A stretch of 64,000 nucleotides of DNA from Epiperipatus broadwayi (Eukaryota > Onychophora > Udeonychophora > Euonychophora > Peripatidae). Made by a program: the position numbers and the translations under genes. Positions within the stretch are counted from its first letter, which is position 1. Each line of letters opens with the position of its first letter. Shown one piece after another: positions 47,191 to 57,500 of this stretch. The notes below the pieces were generated by a model. The model saw only the letters and a program-made list of their open reading frames with translations, did not search any database and was not told the origin of the DNA. Location of the stretch: contig JAQFVV010000001.1 of NCBI GenBank assembly GCA_028023455.1, positions 27,212,426 through 27,276,425 on the forward strand. Reading direction: 5' to 3'.

Positions 47191-47238
47191 TTAAACAGCT
47201 TTAAACTGCTGCATGTGCAACAGTTTAAAACTGTTTAA
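47191..47238. repeat. 18-bp hairpin with one mismatch
   Basis: TTAAACAGCTTTAAACTG pairs with CAGTTTAAAACTGTTTAA across a 12-base loop. It lies inside the 3137-bp insertion. The stem is long enough to be notable, but the sequence is low-complexity and nothing supports a small-RNA gene. Confidence 0.6.
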
Positions 47239-47552
47239 ATATTATTGTTTATAAAAACATCGCGCTATATAAAATAATTGACTTAAATAAAATTTAGTGA
47301 AAAATAAAAAAATATCATTAAAAATAAAATTATAATCGCACTAAATTATAAAAATAATAAGAAGCGTGAGTTGGATGAAAAGTTTTACAGTAATATTAAT
47401 TTAGATAGAAGAGAATCGATAGAGAGAAAAAAATTATTAATTTAACATACTCACTGATTAGCGAGTCAAAAGGGATTCAATATACAGAAAACATTAATTT
47501 TAAAGAGTTAGGATTCATGTAATACAATGATAATGACTTTAGACTTGTTATC

Positions 47553-47737
47553 TCAGGATTCTATGGAATAAAGTACTGACAAATGTCCTGTAGCAGGCGG
47601 CATTATTTGATTTAAAACATCTGTCTTGGCCTCTGCGGTTCTTTGACAGCATGGGCACTCTTGAGCTATAGGAGCTACATCTCTCTGCATGGCGAAGAGT
47701 TGAGCTGAAGATGGAGGGGAAGGCAGCTTAGGTCGCT
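47553..47737 (-). CDS. Candidate exon with a CPCC motif, family unknown
   Basis: The minus strand reads RPKLPSPPSSAQLFAMQRDV, then APIAQECPCCQRTAEAKTDV, then 22 more residues to TGA at 47555-47553. A plausible acceptor (TTTTGGGTAG) ends at 47738, and a possible donor TCA|GTACTT lies at 47576 before the stop. Base and codon use are much less AT-driven than the flanks, which suggests real or formerly real coding sequence. The CPCC motif loosely recalls the CPSC/CPHC of the exon at 34 kb, also on the minus strand, but this is not evidence of homology. Because it lies within the 3137-bp insertion, it may belong to that element. Alternatives: a captured host exon, or a non-coding repeat with a chance frame. 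Confidence 0.35.
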
Positions 47738-48458
47738 CTACCCAAAACCCATTTTAAAAATCAAAAGGACATGAAGTCGGTTTAGCAGCAATTGACTGAA
47801 CTCTCATACAATAGATTTTCAACCCTATTTATACCAGTTTTGGGTTATTCAAAGAATGTTTTTAATTAAACTTCTTAACTCTAACTGAATCTTTAATTTA
47901 CAGAAATATTTTCTCTACTGTTATTGGACATGCAATCGCAAGATTATTGTCCAAAAATAAATTCAAATCAATTTCCAGATTGGAAATAGATTTGATCAAT
48001 TAGCTTTGTTTTAAATTTTACTTTCATTAACTTTAATTTAAAAATTCCTTTTAAAACCATGAAACAAACTAATGTTCCCACCCCTTTAATTACTCTTGGA
48101 CAGTGAACGATTGCATCTTACATCTTGACTTTTTGTGTAATTATATGAAGAAAAATAATTACAAAGTATTAAAAATATAATTAAGAAAAAAAAATACAAA
48201 ATTATTTACAATATTTGTTTGTGCTTTTATATATATAAAAGCTCCGTTAATATATGTACATATCTGAGTCGCATCTAGAGACATTAATATCAAAATAATT
48301 AAAGAATTTTTATTTAAAATTTATATTTATAACTTTTATAGACGTTTCTCAGAAATATACGTATGGTTTATATACATGTGGAAAAAAAAAAAGTAGGATG
48401 AAACATGGTTTGTGGTAGAACAGTGCAACTCTATCTTGAACTAAGGTCGACTGTTTCA

Positions 48459-48754
48459 ATACTTAACCTTATAAGATCAAAACAGTTATAAGAAACACCA
48501 TATATGGTAAGATATATAAAAACTTCAAAATCAAAAGTGGTACATAAATCCCTCAAACCAAAAATTGGCATTCTAGTGTAGAGGTAATTTAGAGACTCCT
48601 GCCTCTGTAAGCTGAAAGCAGAACTAGAGGTTGTCAGTATAGGTCACCTCGACCTTTTATTATTTTATTGTGCCTTAATAGGCTGTATAAATAAGTGAAT
48701 TATTAACTATCTACTACTACCTTATCAATTACTTGTTGTTGCTTACTGGATGCA
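48459..48754 (+). mobile_element. Second part of the 5' LTR of Ty3/gypsy element II
   Basis: Aligns with 52927-53227: CAGTTATAAGAAACACCATA, TATGGTAAGAYMT, AAAATTGGCATTCT, AAGCAGAACTA, ATGAATTATTAACWATCTACT and ends CTGGATGCA in both. A primer-site-like TTGGTGCAGTC follows at 48760. Confidence 0.85.
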
Positions 48755-51039
48755 GAAAATTGGTGCAGTCACAACAAGATTTGAACTATAAATAATTACA
48801 TGAATCAACCAATCAAAATAACAGGGAAAATGGCAGGAATATACACATTGGAATGTGAATTCAATGTTGATAATCTAAGTGATTGGCCATTATACTACTT
48901 TCACAGGATAAAAAAATTACTTTGTATTAAATAACATTACTGAAAGTACAATAAAAGAAGTTTCCCTACTCTGCTTCACAGGTTAAAGGGTAGTCAAGAT
49001 AGCCAACAAACTGTATGAACACGAATCACTAGAAAAACAACTGTTAGATTCTAAATTAAATAATTATTTCAATCCCCAATCATCTAAGTTCATCACTTGT
49101 TTGCATTTTAGGAGGAGATGACAAGAAAAAAAATAAAAGACATGACCTGAAAGATGAAAAAACCATGCCTTTATGTCAAATACTTAGAGGAAGCTCTCCT
49201 TGAGCAACTATTACATGGGTTGATGGATTATCAGTTTAGATAAATACTACTAATACTAAAGCCCTAATCGAGAAAGAAGCAATTAGATGTGGAATATCCC
49301 ATGAACTTCTATTTAACTAAGTGAGTTCAAAAGATTTACAGAACCAGAACCACTTTAAACAATGATTTATAAAACATTGAGGGATGAAACTGAAACTAAT
49401 AAACAAATAAAATGCTTCCAATGTGGAAAAATTGATCACAAAGCCATGTTTGCAGTAAGCAGAAATATGAAACTTAAACTATAATGACTGATAATCCTGA
49501 AAAAGGGCATCACCATACAGACAAAAGATTGAATGAAAAATTTATTTGTGGTTTGATGAGAAGTAAAAGCAGATTTCTAAAAAACACTATCACAGACAAA
49601 TTGGATCAGATTACGCTAAAAGTAAAAATAATCAGAAAAATAACCATGGAAATAGATAATGGGGCATGTCATTGATGAAAGTCAAGCATTGGTAAAAATT
49701 AATCAAGGATCAGTCATTCCCAAAATAGAGAAAAATTTCACCTAAAGGTCTGAACATAACCAAGTAGAGGTTAAGAAAGAAAATGAAACACTAACATTGT
49801 ACATAGTAAATGGGAGAGTTAATCCCATCATAAGCTGAGAACAGTTTACATCCCCGGGCATAAGGGTATCCATTGTTAAGAAGATTAATTTAGAATTGGA
49901 AGTTAAAAGTAAGGATTACAATTTATTCAAAAAGGAATGGGAAAACCGAAGACCATTACCAAATCTTGGAAGGTGCCACTAACCCAGCAAAAAAAGGTCA
50001 AAGGAAAGTTGGTCAACTAATAGAACAGAAAATTCTGTAACTAGTTGAGAATGCAGTGGGCCACTCTGATAATAGTGGTAGAAGGAGAGAACAGAAAACA
50101 AAGAATATGTGGTGACTATTATATCACCATGAACAAATATTTAAACACAAGTCGATACCCAAACCTGAACTTAAGAGAAGTCCTAGTTTCCATGGAACAA
50201 GTTATGCATTTTGCCAAATTAGGTTTGAACAGTGCATTCCACCAAATGCCTCATTACTGAGGAAACAGCTGAAATTTTAACAATCATTATCCATAGAGGC
50301 TTATTCAATTATAATTGCATACCCTTTGGAATCACCACAGCTCTGAATACATTCCAGGCCTAAATGGACTTGTTACTCAGTGGTATGGAGTGATTCCGTA
50401 TTTTGATAACATTTTAATAACAGCAAACACCAAAAAAATACTGAAAGCCCAAGTAATGAAAACCTGCGAACAACTTATCAGCTCTGAGTTAGATTGAATC
50501 CAGAGAATGTATTTAGAATATGAAAGAGCTAAAATCCCTGACACATTATCAGTAAGCAAGAGAAAAAAAACTCACATTGAATGAAATGAGAGCCATAAAG
50601 AAAGCATCATGATAGGGAAATGTTAAAAAGCTGCAAGCATTTCTTGAGCTACTAAACTATTTTAAAACCATTCTAAAGGGTAAGGCTCACATTGCCCAAC
50701 CTTTATACAACCTGTTAAGAAAAAAATCAAACAAGGAACTGAGGACCCAATCAAGAAAAAGCATTTGAATAAATTAAGACTTTATTAGCCTCTGAAAGCC
50801 TCCTCATTCTTTATGATAAGCAAGAGGTCACACAAACAACAGATGCACTGGAATATGGAATTAGAACCATACTATGTGATCCTTCAAAACTTGGCAATTG
50901 CTATAGCACACACCTCCTGAATGCTATCTGCTGAGAGATATTACAGCCAGCTTGATAAAGAAGTACTAGCCATAATATTTGAGATAAAAATGTTTCATCA
51001 ATATCTCTATGGATGAATTTAAAATTATCATTAGAATAC

Positions 51040-51205
51040 TGGAGAAAGATCAAACAGCTCTGGACCACCTAAACATTCGAATGATTTGTTGATTAGAATT
51101 CCTATCAGAGTATGATTATGATTGGAGAAAGATCAAACAGCTCTGGATCACCTAAACCTTCAAATGATTTGTTGATTAGAATTCCTATCAGAGTATGATT
51201 ATGAT
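51040..51205 (+). repeat. 83-bp tandem duplication inside element II
   Basis: 51040-51122 and 51123-51205 are near-identical (a few substitutions: gaCcacc/gaTcacc, aCattcg/aCcttca). 83 is not a multiple of three, so the duplication shifts the RNase H frame. The few differences mean it arose after, or late in, the decay of the element. Confidence 0.9.
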
Positions 51206-52278
51206 CTCACATATGAAAAAGCAAAAAAAATATTGCATGCTGATTGCATTATCTAGATGCCAAATTAAAGCTGAAACATTTAGGATAGAAAACTATGTGA
51301 ATTACATAGGTCATCTAGTATCAAAAACTATCAATAGTTGAACAATAGCAGAATGGACAAATGCAGACTTTGGCTATAAAATCCTTAAAAAATTAGATAG
51401 AAAGCGGATGGTCTACCAAATGTCCTACATATTTAAAAAAAGTATTGTGGAAATTATGCAAAAGACTGTACATGAATAAAAGATGTATTCTGATGAATGA
51501 GAAGATATTAATACCCAGTTATAGATATGATAAGATCCTTAGACTTTATATCAAGATTATCTGTGAATAGTTAAGGCTAAAACCCTGGCATGCAGCTATA
51601 TATAGTGGCCAGAAATCAATATGGATCTTGAATGACAAGATGTGAAGAATGCCAGGTCATGGCTGACCAACCTCCAAAAAAATATATTTCATGACTGACT
51701 TCTGAGAAAGCATGGGAAAGAATCCACATTGATTATGCTGGATCTTCGATAGAGACATTACTATTTTATGGTAGTAGATTCACTTAGATGTTGGGCAGAA
51801 TGCAGGGTGATAAAAAGTACTAGTGCACCTGCAATTATTTAGGAATTTAAATATTTGCAACACAGATGAACACCAGAGATTGTCATGTCAGATAATGGTG
51901 CTTTCTGCTCAGAGTTCAAATATTTCATGAATGAATAGGGATAAACACAGAAGATAACCAACATACAAGCCCAAGTCTAATAGAATCACAGAGAAAGCAA
52001 TTCAAAATATGAAAAAAACCTTAAGCAAGGTTAAAACCAAGATTGTATATGAATTCTTATTTAAAATAGAATTCCATCAATATTGCACACAATCTATTGC
52101 CACTGGAAAAATCCCAGCTGAACTATTGGCTGGAAGGAAACTAAGGAATAAATTATAAATTCTGCTACCAACTCAACAGAGTGAGGAAGAGCAAGCAATT
52201 ACAAGAAATAAATTCAAAATAAGTCACAATGATTGATCACTTAATAATCCAAAGAACAATTGAGAGAAAGCAACTATC

Positions 52279-52614
52279 ATGAGAAATATCACAAACCAAC
52301 TGCCAGAATTTGAAACTGAAAGAAGTGTGAAACTCCAAAAACATAGAAATCAACTAAAAAGATGTTATTCATCAAATGCTATTAATGAAATCTCTGAAGA
52401 AACCAGTAACAACAATGAAGTAGAAGTTACAGTACCCATCAGTTCAGTGATTCACAACACAAAAGAAAGCATGATAATGAGAGATTCTATCAATGAAATG
52501 TTAGCCGGCCCAAAGTCACTACTGAAGCACAACACATACCATCAGTATCTAAAAAGAATGAGAAACCCTCCCTCCATTTCAGAGACTATGTTAGATAAAG
52601 ATCTATACTCCTGA
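52279..52614 (+). pseudogene. C-terminal pol frame of Ty3/gypsy element II
   Basis: A 111-codon open frame between integrase and the 3' LTR, the longest uninterrupted stretch of this element. It is Asn/Ser/Glu-rich with KLQKHRNQLKRC near residues 18-29, recalling the RRHxNQLR motif that ends integrase in this group (compare RRHSNHIKS in element I). The remainder looks disordered. It ends at TGA just before the purine tract. It is the carboxy tail of the polyprotein, not an independent gene. Confidence 0.65.
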
Positions 52615-52627
52615 AATGGGGGAGAAG

Positions 52628-53227
52628 TGCAATGTCCAAAGGAAAGTATTTTGTAATAAATACATGTAATAAAATGTATAATTATTATGGTAGTAAGTAC
52701 TTATAATAAAAATTGTGGTAATTATGTATAATAATTATAATAGTAGTTATAAGTGTAATAATTATGTATAATGGTCTAAAGTATGTGTAAGTACATATAG
52801 TAATAAAAAATCTAAGTATAAACAGACTATGATGGCTTGAAGCAGGAAACGTAAACTATTGAAATGAAGAATGTACTGAAATAGCAAAGTTGTTAGATCA
52901 TGCAATTGTAGTAAAGAATTACATACCTAACCTTCTAAGGTCAAACAGTTATAAAAAACACCATATATGGTAAGACCTGTAAAGACTCCAGAAGTCTAAA
53001 GTGATATACGAACTCAAAATTGGCATTCTGACAATGAGGTAATTCAGATTCCAATCTCTGTAAGTTGAAAGCAGAACTAAGGTTGATGTACAGATCACCT
53101 CAACCTTTTATTTTGTTGCACCTTAAACAGAGTATAAAATTAGGTAAATATTCCCTGCATTAAATAAATGAATTATTAACAATCTACTACTGCCTTCTTA
53201 ATTATTACTTGTTGCTCTCTGGATGCA
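52628..53227 (+). mobile_element. 3' LTR of Ty3/gypsy element II
   Basis: Starts TGCAATGTCC after the purine tract and ends CTGGATGCA, 600 bp, with TG...CA ends. It is uninterrupted and serves as the reference for the split 5' LTR (52774-52926 matches 45170-45321; 52927-53227 matches 48459-48754). The first part includes short ATAATTATGTATAAT-type repeats. Confidence 0.85.
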
Positions 53228-56200
53228 GCAATAGTAATATCTCTGCTCTCTATATAAAATTGGGTTTTTGTACAACAAAAATAGCTTGATAAATGGATGT
53301 CACTTATCAAACCATTTTGTATTGGCAAAATGATTAAAGAAATGACTACATAGAAGATTAAATTAAAGAAAGCATAAAGACAGATGAAATTCATATAGTA
53401 ATAATACAGCCAAATGCTACAGTTTTAACAGCGCATTATCTGTGTTTAAAAATCCAAGACTGAATCATGCATGTTAGATAAAAGGTTAAGTATTTAAATG
53501 GACTTAATCTACCAATAAAGCTGTTTGCTTTACTAATTTCAAACAAGAGAAACCATAACGAAGTTTTATAAAGATATGATGAAGAACAAATGTGTCATCT
53601 GAAGAGTATAAGTATTACTAGAAGAATGATAAATCTCAAATTATGCAAATTTCCAACTAGTATTGCGTTATTATAATTTGTAAAACTCCAATTTTGATTA
53701 AAATCCTTTACGATAACATAAAACAGCATTTATGTGTAAAAAAATATAAATTACTGAGTGATTAATATTGATGAGAATACTATGCAGTTGTACAGTATTT
53801 AAAGTCAGCAAATCTTTTCTAGTTGAGTAGCTACATATTACAACTTGATTTCGACATTATGCATACATATTTGACATTTTATGCATTTTTTAGTTTTTTC
53901 CCCACCCCAAAAATACTATTATACATATTACGACATATTCACTATAATTCCAAATTTTAACGATTCCTTTTTTTAAAAATAAAGAGGTAAGTTTATGAAA
54001 TTATAAAAAATAACATGATCTTTTTGCAATCAATACATATTTTAATTAGGCAGTAGTGTGTTATAATCTACTGACGACATTTCATTATCACCAGACGTAA
54101 TTTATTCTAGTTCTAACTTCAAGCACCAAGAAAAATCGAAAAGTTTTGCACCTAAAATAATTACGGATCACTTTAGAAACAATTTTATATACGGTATATA
54201 AAAAAATAATTTCAATAATATATATAATTCTTTTTTATTTTAGTTTAATTCAAGATCAATATATATATATATTATTTGCTATAAATTTATAAACATAAAT
54301 AATTTTCAATTGGACAAAAAAAAAAAAATTAAATACGAAACAAATGTAAAGATAGAACGCTTAATATCATGGCTGACACTTGCTAATTTACTAGTCCGAT
54401 TTTTCGTTGAATGCTAATTAAAGCTATTTCTCACCTTAATTTGTACAAGCGAGCTTGTCATTTTGTTTTAAGAAGTTATTCATTTTATATGCAAAGGTAA
54501 TTTTTTTTCTTCAAGAATTTCTCTAAGCTTAAATTTTATTTTTTAAATATATTACTTTTTTTTAATTTTATTTGTATACTATTATTCTACATATGTTATA
54601 AAGGAATGTAAAACTATTTCATTCATTGAATAAAAGATTCGAGTTTTCTTCTGTTGATCGAGAAATGAAATTTTAGCTATAAAAATTTTTTTTCTTTGTT
54701 TTTGTATTATTTTACTAGTTATGATTATCATCTATAATATTATAAAACGATATATAAATTAACAAAAAATATGTAATAGAATTAATAGAAGGAAAGTTAT
54801 TTATTCTTAATGGAAGGGAAGTTATTTATCTTTTTATGTGAATATTTTTCTAGTTTTTAAAATATATTTTTATATCTTTAAAAAATTTTAATTTGATATC
54901 TTTTACGTTTGGAAGGGGCAATTTTAGATAACTAAAAATTGATGAGTAATGGCAAATCTGATTTTGATTTAATTAATGATAATAAAATAAAAGGGAGAAC
55001 ATGATTAAAAATTAACTTATGTGAGAATAGATTTTAAATGGAATATTTGATTATTATTTGATAAATTATTAATATTGTGACAATACAATTAATTGTATAT
55101 TTATAATATTGAGAAATGATAATATATAAAATATTCTTAAACGTTTTTAATGAAAATGCAAGCATATAGCATATATATGTTGATATATATATATATGTGT
55201 TTATTATATATAAATGTGCGTATATTTATAATTTATATGTGTACTAGGTGGCTGGTCCTCCTTGTCTCTTTTACCCCAGGGCACACTCCGCTCAACCCCA
55301 TCCTTTAAACAGAGCTTATAGAAAATATTTATTTCTAACACTTCTTTCGATACAATCTGTATATAGAAGGTTTTTGAAAATCTTAACCATATTACATTAA
55401 AGTTGGATAAAATTAGAAAATGACATCAAACACATATATGTAAGATTTAAAATAACCCATTTTAACACTGCATAAAATCATCACATGATTTTTAGCGAAA
55501 CTTCATAGGATAGATTATATTGCCGAATTCTATTTTGAAAGCAGATTATGTATTAACAAAGAAAAGAAAGATTGAAAGAATACAATAACAAAGAATATAT
55601 TATAAATGTTATGAAATTATTTTTTTCAAAAGACAAACAAAAAAAAAAAAAAAAACGCTAAAAGATTATTTTAAGCTGGTTTTCAACTTTCAATCTCAGC
55701 AATAAAGACTCTAGAGGAACTTTTAATTTAAAGAAATTAAAAACTAAAAACTATAAATTACATTTATATATTTTAATAAAAACTACAAAATTGATTTAAA
55801 ATGGTCACTTCTATTACCTATTTCCAGTACTTACTTCCATTACCAACTTCTTTCACTTATGATTTTATATTCATAGAGTAGTTATGTTATTTTCTAAAAT
55901 TGAAAAGTGTGAAATTCAATTCTCTTTGGAACCATTCACACCAAAATGAAAATTGAAATCAAAGCCTGTAAATAACGTTGACATGATCATATAAAAATGT
56001 TTGAAAAATCAGAAAATAATATTTATTTATTTAATATTTCGTATTTTGAATAATATTTATTTATTTATGTGAATTAAGAAATGTTATCAGTTATTATTTT
56101 TCAAACTTATAATATTAGTTTTGTTAAAGCCTTTATATAAAAAAATTGAAATGTTGGATTCTTTATATATTTTTAATTGATTCAGATAATAAATTCAATA

Positions 56201-57500
56201 TTTTACGAAAATTGTATTAGCTTTTAGTAAATATTTATATTAAAGAGAGTTAGTCACTCTGTATTCAAAATATTACTTTTATTGTAATATGTAAATACAT
56301 TCTGTTGAAAAAATAAAAAATAAAGGATAATCCAGATTAATTATTTAGGTTATTTAGTTTTTGCCATATAGTTACAGCTATTTTTAAAATTGCATAATCT
56401 TTTAAAATTGTATTTTTGTACATAAAATCTAATAGTATAATTTATCATAGTATCCAGTTGTTTATAACTCAAGTAAGTTCGAGTATCAAACTCAGAATCA
56501 ATCTAAATAAACCTTTTTTGACTAAGTTTATTTTACCCAATATTTTTAGCCCTCAATTTTTAATTTTAATTCAGTCTTCATATTTCCATTACTTCTTTCT
56601 ATTATAGTTGTGTTTTATATATAAATATATATTTAATAATTTATTCCATAACATTTATTTTTACCTTATGATTTTTGTCCTTCATATGCACTTTCATAAA
56701 AAAATATGTAGCTTTTTTTTTTTTTATGTTAGTGGGGAAATCATTTTCTAATCGCAATGCTTTATAAGCTTTTTAAATGATAATTTTATTTCTCCAAAGT
56801 AATATATATATATATTTTGTTATTAATAGCCTTTTTAGATATAAGGAGTTTTTAAATTCTTTTTATTACCACACAAATGGTCATGATTTAAGTTGTTTTT
56901 AAAATATAATTATGTAATTTATTATTTTCAGTGCCATTTTAAACGTTTTTTTCTTCAATGATTTAACTGGTTAGCCATTTTTTTTCAGAGCACTAATTTT
57001 ATTTGTATTTTAAAACCAAGTGCTGAATATAAATAAACTATGAAGATAATAGAAATTATATTATGCAAAAATATTATGAATCAATTGTATTAAGGTAAAT
57101 CTGGACAAATGCAGATTCTATATTTATACATGGTGATTAGATTTTAAACTTTTGTATATTTATTTTTTCTCTTTTACGAATTTACTATAATAACAAATAT
57201 GATTAGTAACTCCTTTTCTTTACACTTTATTGAATGTAAATATATTGTTATAGTTTTAATTGTATAGTAATCTATCAGAGCTACAAAATATATAAATATA
57301 TGATTATATAGAAACAATATATTATACTATAATTACATCTAAAGCATGCATAATTCTTTTCTTAACTATAATTATACAAAATATTATATATCTTTATAAC
57401 TATATTAATCTTAAATTTATATTTCATTATTTTATTAATTATTTATATTATTTTGTCATAAAATCTCTGTACACATTTTTATATATAATTTATATTTAAT
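53228..57500. other. AT-rich sequence, nothing recognised
   Basis: Only simple AT repeats and poly-A/T runs. A CT-rich patch (GTCCTCCTTGTCTCTTTTAC near 55254) and a short duplicated GGAARGRAAGTTATTTAT near 54791 and 54814 are the only departures. No exon is convincing. Confidence 0.4.

Larger units (their letters stand above)
45322..48458. mobile_element. 3137-bp insertion of unknown class splitting the 5' LTR of element II
   Basis: Defined by comparison with the uninterrupted 3' LTR: the LTR breaks after ATAC (45318-45321) and resumes with ATAC (48459-48462), giving a 4-bp target duplication. The insert begins TGTACTGGTCGA and ends TCGACTGTTTCA, so TG...CA with a weak 12-bp terminal inverted repeat (8 of 12 matching). 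The two ends are not long terminal repeats of each other. Its first ~130 bp recur at 60448-60600. It contains open stretches at 46015-46227 (plus) and 47737-47553 (minus), a hairpin at 47191-47238 and a poly-C run near 47105. I recognise no transposase or RT in it. Confidence 0.6.
48755..52627 (+). mobile_element. Ty3/gypsy element II, internal gag-pol relic
   Basis: Readable order: gag (TLECEFNVDNLSDWPLYYF near 48846-48900); zinc knuckle CFQCGKIDHKAMF near 49413-49450, last Cys replaced; protease MEIDNGA near 49649-49670; RT frame 50045-50260 with RICGDYYITMN and FAKLGLNSAFHQM; RT centre GVIPYFDNILIT near 50388-50425; PL..LL-type block near 50700; RNase H TTDALEYGIRTIL near 50838-50876 and YSQLDKEVLAIIFEIKMF-like sequence near 50941-50995; integrase KESTLIMLDLR then HYYFMVVDSLRCWAECRV near 51710-51810; and EIVMSDNGAFCSEFKYFM near 51877-51930. 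A frame at 52279-52614 follows integrase. RT YxDD reads YFDN, stops are common and an 83-bp duplication breaks RNase H. It is inactive. A purine-rich tract (GGGGGAGAAG) precedes the 3' LTR. Confidence 0.9.
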
